From an uncultured Oscillospiraceae bacterium (lineage in GTDB: Bacteria; Bacillota; Clostridia; Oscillospirales; Oscillospiraceae): a stretch of 5,313 nucleotides of DNA. The notes below the pieces were generated by a model. That model ran no database searches. It was not told where the DNA came from and saw only the letters and a program-made list of their open reading frames with translations. Location of the stretch: positions 1 to 5,313 of the forward strand of contig CAKTKB010000083.1 in NCBI GenBank assembly GCA_934569195.1, given 5' to 3'. The position numbers and the translations under genes are program-made. Shown here piece after piece: positions 1-5,313 of this stretch (positions are counted from its first letter, which is position 1; each line of letters starts with the position of its first letter).

Positions 1-1048
1 GCAGGACCCCGGGTCCAGAGTCGCCTGTGAGACGAGGGTGACCACCAATTTCTGCCTGATTTGCGGCGAAATCACCACAAAGGCAAAGGTAGACTATGCT
101 GCGGTGGCCAGAGAGGCAATCCGCGCCATAGGCTATACACGGCCGGAGGACGGATTTGACGCGGATACGGTGGAGATCGTCTGCAAAATCCACACCCAGT
201 CGGCAGATATTGCTCTGGGAACCAATGACGAAGTGGGCGGCGCAGGCGATCAGGGAATGATGTTCGGCGGCGCCTGCACCCAGACCCCGGAGCTTATGCC
301 GCTGCCTGCAGCCCTGTCCCGGGCGCTGGCCAATCGCCTGACGGCCTGTATGGCGCATAATCCCTGCCTGCGGCCGGACGGTAAAACCCAGGTCAGCGTG
401 GAGTTTGACGATCAGGGAGACGTCCTGGGGATCGATACGGTGGTCGTGTCCGTCATGCACAGCGCAGATTATGCCATCGAGGCGCTGCGGGCGTATGTAC
501 GGGCGGAGGTGATCGCGCCGGTGTTGCAGGACTATGGCTTTGATATTGCCCGGGTTGCAAACATTTACATCAACCCGACGGGGCACTTTGTCATCGGCGG
601 CCCCAATGGCGACACCGGACTGACCGGACGGAAAATCATTGTGGATACCTACGGCGGATATTTCTCCCACGGCGGCGGCGCGTTTTCCGGAAAGGATCCG
701 ACGAAGGTGGACCGGAGCGGCGCCTATATTGCCCGCTACATGGCAAAGAACCTGGTGGCGGCGGGCCTGGCGGAGAAGATTCAGGTCCAGCTTGCCTACG
801 CCATCGGTGTGGCGCAGCCGGTCAGCGTCCGGGTGGATAGCTACGGGACGGGAAAAATTCCCGATGAGGATATGGAAAATCTGCTGCGGCAGACGGTGGA
901 CCTGACGCCTGCGGGCATTATCCGCCGGTTGGACCTGCGGCGGCCCATCTACGCCTCTACCGCTGCTATCGGCCATTTCGGCGTGGAGGACCGTCCTTGG
1001 GAAAAGACCGATCTGGCGCCGGAGCTGCGGGCGCTGGCAAAGCTGTAA
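1..1048 (+). CDS. metK: S-adenosylmethionine synthetase (methionine adenosyltransferase), 5' end off the window
   Basis: MetK makes S-adenosylmethionine from methionine and ATP in the cytosol, releasing phosphate and pyrophosphate. The frame is already open from base 2 (QDPGSRVACETRV...), so the GTG at 38 is an internal Val and not the start. About 348 residues are visible. Roughly 30-40 N-terminal residues, including the GHPDK loop, lie upstream of the window. Seen, counting from Val/Met at 38: the ACET glutamate just before it, CGEITT (9-14), HTQSADI (52-58), the ATP motif GAGDQG (68-73), LRPDGK (111-116), GGPNGD (187-192), GLTGRK (194-199), the P-loop-like signature GGGAFSGKD (212-220) and PWEKTD (320-325). 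The C-terminus is complete. Several usually invariant positions differ: GYA is GGA at 77-79, NPTGRF is NPTGHF at 179-184, and STQH is SVMH at 138-141. The loop before GAGDQG is also shorter than in E. coli. The family assignment is certain; normal activity is inferred. The next gene starts 19 nt downstream on the same strand. Confidence 0.96.
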   Translation, partial: QDPGSRVACETRVTTNFCLICGEITTKAKVDYAAVAREAIRAIGYTRPEDGFDADTVEIVCKIHTQSADIALGTNDEVGGAGDQGMMFGGACTQTPELMPLPAALSRALANRLTACMAHNPCLRPDGKTQVSVEFDDQGDVLGIDTVVVSVMHSADYAIEALRAYVRAEVIAPVLQDYGFDIARVANIYINPTGHFVIGGPNGDTGLTGRKIIVDTYGGYFSHGGGAFSGKDPTKVDRSGAYIARYMAKNLVAAGLAEKIQVQLAYAIGVAQPVSVRVDSYGTGKIPDEDMENLLRQTVDLTPAGIIRRLDLRRPIYASTAAIGHFGVEDRPWEKTDLAPELRALAKL

Positions 1049-1053
1049 ACCCG

Positions 1054-1060
1054 AAAGGAG
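1054..1060 (+). promoter_or_regulatory. Ribosome binding site of the APH-fold kinase gene
   Basis: AAAGGAG lies 7 nt before the ATG at 1068, inside the 19-nt gap after the metK stop. It fixes the start of the downstream kinase. No promoter is visible in so short a gap, so the kinase is probably transcribed from the metK promoter. Confidence 0.8.
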
Positions 1061-1067
1061 AAAGGGT

Positions 1068-2051
1068 ATGAACAAGACGTCCCGCCTTTTCCAAGAAATT
1101 TCCCGGGAAAAGCTGGAGGAAATCACGGAATATTACCTGAATTGCCCCTTGGAGGACGGGAAGCTTCTGTCCGGCGGCCTGTTTAATACGACGTATTTGC
1201 TCCGCACGGGGAAGGGAGAGGCCATTTTGCGCCTCGGCCCGGTAAATCGCCGGCTCTTGCTGGAATACGAGCGGAATCTGATGGAGGCGGAGACGGATGT
1301 TCTTTCTCTTTTGCATAAACACGGAATCCCCACCTCCCGGATTCTCGCAGTGGACACCCGGCGGACAATCGTCGACCGGGACGTGATGCTTTTGCAGCGG
1401 ATCCCGGCGCGGTCCATGTCGCTGATGGAGCCGGACAAGGAGACGGAGGAGCGCCTTTGCCGGGAAACGGGAACCCTGGTCCGCAGAATACACGAGATTA
1501 CGGCGGACGAGCTGCCAAAGACTTCGGAAAAGCCCTATGGCCGCTATGGAGCGGTGCTGGCCGGGCAGGGCGGGGCGACCTGGAGAGAGGCCCTGGAGGA
1601 GGAAGTGCGGGGGTGGCAGCGCTGCATGGGACGGACGGATTTGCTTCCGGAAGAGAATGTGGAGCGGATCGCGGAGTGTTTTTTCAGCCGGTCGCCGGTG
1701 CTGGATATTCCGCAGCTCAGGCCGCGGCTTGTCCATGGGGACCTGTGGTACGGGAACATTCTGGTGGACGACCGGGGATGCCTGACTGCGGTGATTGATG
1801 TGGACCGGGCGCTGTTCGGGGACCCGGAGTTCGATCTGGCTTCCGGATGGATGACGACATCTGCATTTTTTGCCGGATATGGAAAGAAACCCGATTTGGA
1901 CTCTGCTGCCTGTCTGCGGCGGAGACTCTATAAGCTCCTGCTGGATATGGAGGACTGCTACGTGCTTTACGAGGAGTACGCGTCGCCGCAGGAGGCCCAC
2001 CGCCTGGCAGCGCAGGTGATGGAGGACGTGAAAACGCTGGAGAGCCTTTAG
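1068..2051 (+). CDS. Aminoglycoside phosphotransferase/choline kinase-fold small-molecule kinase, substrate unknown
   Basis: A predicted cytosolic ATP-dependent kinase of 327 residues in the APH (PF01636-type) protein-kinase-like fold. Seen: an N-lobe with a Gly-rich turn (LLSGGLFNTTYLL, about 33-45), a beta strand with the presumed nucleotide-anchoring basic residue (AILRLG, R55), and a following helix carrying Glu (E72/E74). The C-lobe holds the catalytic loop HGDLWYGN (H224, D226, N230) and the metal-binding segment IDVD (D244), with GDPEFDLA downstream (251-258). All catalytic positions are present, so it should be active. The ATG at 1068 has a good ribosome binding site. No transmembrane segment or signal peptide is apparent. 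The family covers antibiotic kinases, choline kinase, homoserine kinase II, fructosamine kinase and methylthioribose kinase, and the sequence alone does not identify the substrate. Its place directly behind metK hints at methionine/SAM metabolism but does not prove it. There is no specific evidence for antibiotic resistance. A terminator hairpin follows 5 nt after the stop. Confidence 0.88.
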   Translation: MNKTSRLFQEISREKLEEITEYYLNCPLEDGKLLSGGLFNTTYLLRTGKGEAILRLGPVNRRLLLEYERNLMEAETDVLSLLHKHGIPTSRILAVDTRRTIVDRDVMLLQRIPARSMSLMEPDKETEERLCRETGTLVRRIHEITADELPKTSEKPYGRYGAVLAGQGGATWREALEEEVRGWQRCMGRTDLLPEENVERIAECFFSRSPVLDIPQLRPRLVHGDLWYGNILVDDRGCLTAVIDVDRALFGDPEFDLASGWMTTSAFFAGYGKKPDLDSAACLRRRLYKLLLDMEDCYVLYEEYASPQEAHRLAAQVMEDVKTLESL

Positions 2052-2056
2052 TGCGT

Positions 2057-2095
2057 AGAACCGGGACTGCGATTGCAGTCCCGGTTCTTGATTTT
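2057..2095 (+). terminator. Intrinsic terminator after metK-kinase unit
   Basis: A perfect 14-bp stem, AGAACCGGGACTGC (2057-2070) with GCAGTCCCGGTTCT (2075-2088), closes a GATT tetraloop. It is followed by TGATTTT, a modest T-run. It begins 5 nt after the kinase stop. The opposite strand lacks a T-run at the matching place, so it works best for + strand transcripts. Confidence 0.85.
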
Positions 2096-2203
2096 GTGCG
2101 GCTCCGGCGGCAGCGTGTGTTGTCTCCGGAGCCTGTCCGGCGGTGAACGGCCGCTCACGCCGGTGCACTTTCCCATATTTGTTGGGGCGCTGATTTACAC
2201 GAA

Positions 2204-2230
2204 GCCCGGGACGCGGCAAACGTCCCGGGC
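2204..2230 (-). terminator. Probable terminator hairpin of the - strand replication/phosphatase operon
   Basis: A perfect 10-bp GC-rich stem, GCCCGGGACG (2204-2213) with CGTCCCGGGC (2221-2230), has a 7-nt loop. It sits about 45 nt beyond the stop of the yfbR-like gene on the - strand. Read on that strand it is followed by TTCGTGTAAATC, which is not a good T-run. It may therefore be a weak or Rho-aided terminator, or an RNA 3'-end stabiliser. Confidence 0.5.
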
Positions 2231-2274
2231 CACAATTTGCAAGGTGCCCTTGTGCGGCCGGAAAGGGATGGCTT

Positions 2275-2853
2275 TTATCGCAGCTCGTCCAGATCCAGGG
2301 CAAAGGGCGGAAGGCAATTCTGCAGGAACCAAGTCAGCTCTGGAAGGTCCATGGCTTCCATGGCCTGCATGGTCTGCCGCGCGGCAGAATCGAATTCCGC
2401 ATTTCCGGCTTTCTGTTCCTCCACGCATTTGATGTAAGCGGAGAGCTTGTCGGCAGCTTTGACGATGGGGGCTGCCGAAGCGTCCTCCTCCAGCAGCAGG
2501 GGACTGTAGCTCTCCCGGAGGGCCGGGGGCAGCATATCCAGCAGCCGCTGGGCAGAGATTCTCTCTACCTGCTTGTATGCGCTGCGGATTTCCGGATTAT
2601 AATACTTGATGGGAGTGGGCAGATCGCCGGTCAGAATCTCGGAGGCGTCATGGTACAGCGCGGCGACGGCGCAGCGATCCGGGTCCGGGCCGGGCAGGTG
2701 CAAAATTTCCCGCCGGATCAGCGCCAGAGCGTGGGCCAGCACGGCGACCTGGTGACTGTGCTCCTGAATATTTTCGGAAAAGGTGTTGCGCATCAGTCCC
2801 CAGCGCGTGATGTAGCGCATACGGCTGAGCAGTGCATAGAACTCATTTGCCAT
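2275..2853 (-). CDS. yfbR: YfbR-type HD-domain 5'-deoxynucleotidase
   Basis: By family knowledge, YfbR enzymes remove the 5'-phosphate from deoxyribonucleoside monophosphates, are metal-dependent, and help balance dNTP/dTMP pools in the cytosol. The protein is 192 residues against about 199 for E. coli YfbR, and similarity runs the whole length. Seen: SRMRYITRWGLMRN at 10-23, with R17-W18 matching the Arg-Trp pair that selects the deoxyribose in E. coli; ENIQEHSHQVA with HD-domain metal ligand H32; YHDASE with H68-D69; TGDLPTPIKYY with D77; and the last metal ligand D135 in VKAADKLSAY. All expected ligands are present. The ATG at 2853 has a strong GGAGGAG site 7 nt upstream, which lies inside the preceding HAD gene. 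The first 11 nt overlap that gene's end in another frame, suggesting translational coupling. It is the last gene of the - strand operon. Confidence 0.93.
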   Translation of the reverse strand: MANEFYALLSRMRYITRWGLMRNTFSENIQEHSHQVAVLAHALALIRREILHLPGPDPDRCAVAALYHDASEILTGDLPTPIKYYNPEIRSAYKQVERISAQRLLDMLPPALRESYSPLLLEEDASAAPIVKAADKLSAYIKCVEEQKAGNAEFDSAARQTMQAMEAMDLPELTWFLQNCLPPFALDLDELR

Positions 2854-3502
2854 AAGAACTCTCCTCCGTCAGTTGGGAAATCGCCGTGGGGAGGTCGCCG
2901 GGAGATTGGCACAGGTGCCTGGCCCCGGCACGAAGCAGGGTGTCCCGGTCACGAAATCCCCACAGAACGCTCAGACACGGCACACCGGCATTGGCGGCAG
3001 TGGCAATGTCCACTTCGCTGTCGCCTACGTAAATGCACCGGTCTGCCCCGATTTGTTCCATGGCGTAGAGAAGCATGTCCGGCGCAGGCTTGCGCGGACG
3101 GGCGGGCGACTCCCCGCAGGCGAAAAGATCGCCGAAGTACGCCCGGCAAAGGGATTTGACGGCGGAATCCGGCTTGTTGGATACAATGGCCATGGGAAAA
3201 GCACGGCGCAGCTCGGTGAGTGCCTGCAGCACACCCGGGTAGGGCTTTGTTTTTATCTGGCAGTGGGCGTCATAGTAGACCCGAAAGGCGGCCAGCACAT
3301 CCTGCCAGGCGGGATCTTTGTCCCTGCCGGGCAGAGCCAGGCGAAAGAGCCGGGCTGCACCGTTGCCCACAAATTGGCGGACCTCCTCCAAGGAGCGCGC
3401 CGGGCATCCGTATTGGGCCAGCGCGTAGTTGGTCGCGGCCTGCAAATCCTCCAGGGTGTCCAGAAGCGTCCCGTCCAGGTCCCACAGAATACCGGTCGTC
3501 AT
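2843..3502 (-). CDS. HAD-superfamily phosphatase, phosphoglycolate phosphatase-like (Gph/PGP type)
   Basis: A predicted cytosolic Mg-dependent phosphatase of 219 residues, the usual size of the Gph/PGP group. Seen: motif I DLDGT with nucleophile D8 and acid D10; motif II VSNK with S108; motif III Lys in RKPAPDML (K138); motif IV GDSEVD with D161 and D165. A helical C1-type cap lies between motif I and about residue 85. The C-terminal WGFRDRDTLLRAGA is typical of phosphoglycolate phosphatases and close relatives such as pyrophosphatase PpaX. Phosphoglycolate (from oxidised DNA 3' ends) is the best guess for substrate, but HAD specificity is hard to read from sequence. The ATG at 3502 lies 2 nt after the stop of the DnaC-like gene. 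Only a G-run (GGGGG, 8 nt upstream) serves as a possible ribosome binding site, so translation is probably coupled to the gene before. Its 3' end overlaps yfbR by 11 nt. Confidence 0.9.
   Translation of the reverse strand: MTTGILWDLDGTLLDTLEDLQAATNYALAQYGCPARSLEEVRQFVGNGAARLFRLALPGRDKDPAWQDVLAAFRVYYDAHCQIKTKPYPGVLQALTELRRAFPMAIVSNKPDSAVKSLCRAYFGDLFACGESPARPRKPAPDMLLYAMEQIGADRCIYVGDSEVDIATAANAGVPCLSVLWGFRDRDTLLRAGARHLCQSPGDLPTAISQLTEESSYGK
2861..2867 (-). promoter_or_regulatory. Ribosome binding site of yfbR inside the HAD coding sequence
   Basis: On the - strand GGAGGAG precedes the ATG at 2853 by 7 nt. It lies within the last codons of the HAD phosphatase gene. This supports the chosen start despite the 11-nt overlap, and lets ribosomes finishing HAD re-initiate on yfbR. 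Confidence 0.85.
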
Positions 3503-3504
3503 AG

Positions 3505-4488
3505 TCAGTACCCCCGGTTCTTCAGCACGCGGATGTCGTCCCCCAGGAAGACCACCCGGCTGTAGCTCCCCCGCAGACGGGAGGCAATCTGGGGAGAATA
3601 GCGCCTGGAGAGGTCCTCGGAATTCAGATTTGTGGAAATAATGGTGGGCTTTCCCGCGAGAATTCGGTCGTTGATCAGCAGATAGAGGGTGGCGGTGGTA
3701 AACTGGCCGGGCATTTCCGTCCCGAGATCATCCATAATCAGCAGGTCACAGGCGGTGTATTTTTCGGTCTCCTGCCGTGCCTCCGGATCGGCGCCAAATT
3801 TTGCCCGTTCAAAATTGGCAAACAGGTGCGGAGCGCTTTCGTATACCACACAGTGGCCGCTGTCGGCAACCGTCCGGGCGATGCAGGCGGAGAGAAAGGT
3901 TTTTCCCAGGCCCGTATTCCCGGAAAACAGGAGATTTTCCGATTTCGGCGAGAAGGTCATGGCGTAACGGCGGCATTTTTGAAAGGTTCGCTCCATAGCC
4001 TGACGGATGTTGACCTTCATCACAGGGTCTATGCGGTCGGGGTAATAGTCCAGGCGAAACTGGGAAAAGGTTTCTCCGCCTGCGGACAGGACGGTCAGCT
4101 CCTTCTTCTGCTCCTGCCGGCAAAGCTCCCGCAGGCACTCGCACATGGTGCTGCCTACGTATCCGCTGCCGCCGCAGTGGGTGCAGATGGGCGTGTCGTC
4201 CAGATATCCTTCATCAAAATTGGCGGCGATCAGGGCGGCCCGCTCCTGCTGCAGCGCCTGGTTGCTCTGACGCGCCTGGGCCATGGCAGCCTCAATGTCG
4301 CCGCCCTGGGTAAAGACGGCCTGAGCGGCCTGGGCCATGGTCAGCCGAAGAAGCCGGTCGATCTCCCGCAGTCTGGGGAAACGGTCGTAGGCTGCGGCGA
4401 GGTGCTCCCGATTCTCCGATTCCCGGTCTGCCCGGGCCTGCGCCAGCCGCTCCTGTGCCCGGCGTATGACTTCCGCGCTGTATGCCAT
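3505..4488 (-). CDS. DnaC/DnaI-like AAA+ helicase-loader ATPase with Cys4 motif
   Basis: A 327-residue AAA+ ATPase of the DnaC/DnaI/IstB group. By family knowledge these load the replicative helicase (DnaB/DnaC) onto DNA, working with DnaD-type proteins in Firmicutes. Seen: a long charged helical N-terminus (1-90, possibly coiled coil); CTHCGGSGYV...CEC at 102-118 with Cys at 102, 105, 116 and 118, a likely zinc site like that in DnaI N-domains; Walker A GNTGLGKT (190-197); Walker B LLIMDDLGTE (249-258); sensor I ISTN (284-287); and SRLRG (303-307), which holds the probable Arg finger. The ATG at 4488 is preceded 7 nt upstream by GGAGGG, and the gene starts 3 nt after the stop of the DnaD-domain gene. 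That partnership argues for a chromosomal replication role rather than an IstB transposition helper; no transposase is near. A prophage origin is possible but nothing phage-like is seen here. Confidence 0.92.
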   Translation of the reverse strand: MAYSAEVIRRAQERLAQARADRESENREHLAAAYDRFPRLREIDRLLRLTMAQAAQAVFTQGGDIEAAMAQARQSNQALQQERAALIAANFDEGYLDDTPICTHCGGSGYVGSTMCECLRELCRQEQKKELTVLSAGGETFSQFRLDYYPDRIDPVMKVNIRQAMERTFQKCRRYAMTFSPKSENLLFSGNTGLGKTFLSACIARTVADSGHCVVYESAPHLFANFERAKFGADPEARQETEKYTACDLLIMDDLGTEMPGQFTTATLYLLINDRILAGKPTIISTNLNSEDLSRRYSPQIASRLRGSYSRVVFLGDDIRVLKNRGY

Positions 4489-4491
4489 AGT

Positions 4492-5313
4492 TTATCCCTC
4501 CTGCATCATTCTGGCGATGGCTGCCTGCTCGTCGGCATCCAGCTGCCGTTCTGCCGGGGCGGTATCCGGCTTGTGATCCGATTCCCGTATCTGCCGGCCG
4601 GTGTGCAGTCCGGCCTGATGCCAGCGGGTCAGGATTCCGTTCATATACGGCCATTTCAGACCGCCGGTGTTCAGGCAGGTGCGCTCGTAGGCCATAGAGA
4701 TCGCTTCGTTGTCGAAGTCCATGTCCAGCCAACTCTGGGCATAACGCTCCTCGGCGGGCGTAAGGGAACGGCCACGGATTTGCAGCAGACGCATGAGATT
4801 TGCCATCCGGGTAAAACGCAGATTCTGATTCTGTATGTAGGCGGAGGCTTCTTCGATGGTGTCGATGCCTTGCTCCGCCCAGGCGTAGGCTTCCTTTTCC
4901 AGGGTGCGCAGAGACGGATTGCGCAGGCTGCCCCGCTGCCGCGCCCGGTCTTTACAGTAGCACACCAGGACGCACACGACCTCTGCCGGCAGTCCCAGAT
5001 AGCGGACAAAGCCCAGAAGAATTTTCAGCTCCTCGGTATTGAGCGTGCGTCCCAATAAACGCTGCACTTCTCCGTAAAGCATCCGGAAGCTGTCGTCTGC
5101 GTGCATCGCATCCAGCACATCCGATTCGGAGTACTGGGGACGCTCCCCGGCAAAGGCGTGGCTCTTTTGGTCCTGCGCCCAAAGTCCCAGCTGCCGCAGC
5201 GTGGCCACGGCGCAGGAGCAGCGGGATTCGGTCATGTGCAGGGCTTCCTCGGCCCGGCTCACGTCCGCGCCGGAGCGGGCGTATAGGTAGAGCAGTGCGG
5301 CATCGCCGTTGGC
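4492..5313 (-). CDS. DnaD-domain replication initiation protein, 5' end off the window
   Basis: The DnaD/DnaB family of Firmicutes remodels DNA and helps recruit the helicase loader at origins and restart sites. The frame stays open to the right edge (ANGDAALLYLY...), so the GTG at 5262 is an internal Val and the true start lies outside. 273 residues are visible. Seen: an N-terminal helical, winged-helix-like stretch (about 5-46, LLYLYARSGADVSRAEEALHM then LRQLGLW); a first DnaD-like helical region at about 78-160 (YGEVQRLLGRTLNTEELKIL onward); and a second at about 168-236 ending in YMNGILTRW, which fits the family's YxxxIxxxW motif (Y223, I227, W231). The tail (240-273) is polar and probably disordered or a partner-binding helix. 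Two DnaD-like modules resemble the B. subtilis DnaB arrangement rather than single-module DnaD; this is an impression and not an alignment result. It lies 3 nt upstream of the loader gene and leads the visible operon. Confidence 0.87.
   Translation of the reverse strand, partial: ANGDAALLYLYARSGADVSRAEEALHMTESRCSCAVATLRQLGLWAQDQKSHAFAGERPQYSESDVLDAMHADDSFRMLYGEVQRLLGRTLNTEELKILLGFVRYLGLPAEVVCVLVCYCKDRARQRGSLRNPSLRTLEKEAYAWAEQGIDTIEEASAYIQNQNLRFTRMANLMRLLQIRGRSLTPAEERYAQSWLDMDFDNEAISMAYERTCLNTGGLKWPYMNGILTRWHQAGLHTGRQIRESDHKPDTAPAERQLDADEQAAIARMMQEG
4496..4502 (-). promoter_or_regulatory. Ribosome binding site of the DnaC/DnaI-like gene
   Basis: AGGAGGG on the - strand sits 7 nt before the ATG at 4488. 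It lies within the last codons of the DnaD-domain gene, whose TAA falls between this site and the ATG. The arrangement favours coupled translation of the two replication proteins. Confidence 0.85.

Larger units (their letters stand above)
2052..2274. other. Gene-free convergent spacer with several inverted repeats
   Basis: This 223-nt stretch separates the 3' ends of the two convergent units. I see no credible gene: open frames crossing it run antisense into neighbours and have no ribosome binding site or family resemblance. It holds the 2057-2088 terminator hairpin. It also holds a 7-bp stem GCTCCGG/CCGGAGC (2101-2107 with 2126-2132), a bulged stem CCGGCGGTGA/TCACGCCGG (2137-2146 with 2155-2163), a perfect 10-bp stem (2204-2213 with 2221-2230), and a tiny CAAGG/CCTTG stem (2240-2244 with 2248-2252). 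Most likely this is a bidirectional termination zone. Confidence 0.7.

Noticed and set aside
38..40. GTG as the metK start
   Set aside because: The frame continues upstream to base 2 with the conserved MetK sequence QDPGSRVACET, including the substrate-contacting Glu, so this codon is internal.
1068..2051. Aminoglycoside resistance gene
   Set aside because: Only the general APH fold is seen. The gene sits behind metK in a housekeeping setting with no mobile element, so a resistance call is unsupported.
2061..2230. The two large hairpins as copies of one repeat, because both carry CCGGGAC
   Set aside because: The shared core is only 7 nt in GC-rich DNA, and the stems differ in length, loop and flanks, so chance is enough.
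966..2303. A 445-codon open frame on the - strand, antisense to the kinase gene
   Set aside because: The opposite strand encodes a full APH-fold kinase with intact motifs. The antisense protein is Arg/Pro/His/Gln-rich without recognisable motifs, as expected from a GC-rich shadow frame.
2073..2432. A 119-codon + strand frame starting in the terminator hairpin
   Set aside because: Its start lies in the hairpin loop/right arm, it has no ribosome binding site, and it runs antisense into yfbR.
3505..4488. IstB-type transposition helper
   Set aside because: The AAA+ core is shared with IstB, but there is no IstA transposase or terminal repeat, and the DnaD-domain partner and Cys4 motif point to a replication loader.
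3826..5058. A 410-codon open frame on the + strand, antisense to the loader and DnaD genes
   Set aside because: It crosses two well-supported genes on the other strand, has no family motif, and its Gly/Leu/Gln/His-rich composition is that of a mirror frame.
5260..5262. GTG as the start of the DnaD-domain gene
   Set aside because: The frame stays open to the window edge with plausible helical coding sequence, and no ribosome binding site precedes this codon.

Overview
The window reads as chromosomal, housekeeping-type DNA from a moderately GC-rich Firmicute. A gut Clostridia of the Oscillospiraceae/Ruminococcaceae type is my best guess. The grounds are strong AGGAGG-type ribosome binding sites, the Firmicutes-specific pairing of a DnaD-domain protein with a DnaC/DnaI-like AAA+ loader, and the overall protein style. 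The lineage assignment is inference; no rRNA or other phylogenetic marker is present.

Layout: two transcription units converge on a gene-free spacer at about 2052-2274. On the + strand, a metK gene (S-adenosylmethionine synthetase) that enters from the left edge without its N-terminus is followed 19 nt later by a small-molecule kinase of the aminoglycoside phosphotransferase/choline kinase fold. That unit ends at a clear hairpin terminator. On the - strand, read from right to left, a tightly packed operon contains a DnaD-domain replication protein (its start lies beyond the right edge), a DnaC/DnaI-like helicase-loader ATPase with a Cys4 motif, a HAD phosphatase resembling phosphoglycolate phosphatase, and a YfbR-type HD-domain 5'-deoxynucleotidase. 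Gene junctions are 3 nt, 2 nt and an 11-nt overlap, so these four are almost certainly co-transcribed and partly translationally coupled.

How they fit together: the - strand operon joins two replication-initiation/helicase-loading proteins to two small phosphatases that could act on DNA-repair debris (phosphoglycolate) and on dNMP pools. The + strand unit makes SAM and carries a kinase of unknown substrate. The spacer between the units is rich in inverted repeats.

I see no mobile element, CRISPR array, tRNA, rRNA, riboswitch or obvious defence system. The most noteworthy points are the unusual substitutions at conserved positions in MetK, the metK-linked kinase of unknown substrate, the replication-plus-nucleotide-phosphatase operon, and the string of hairpins in the convergent spacer. 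I found no convincing undescribed system.
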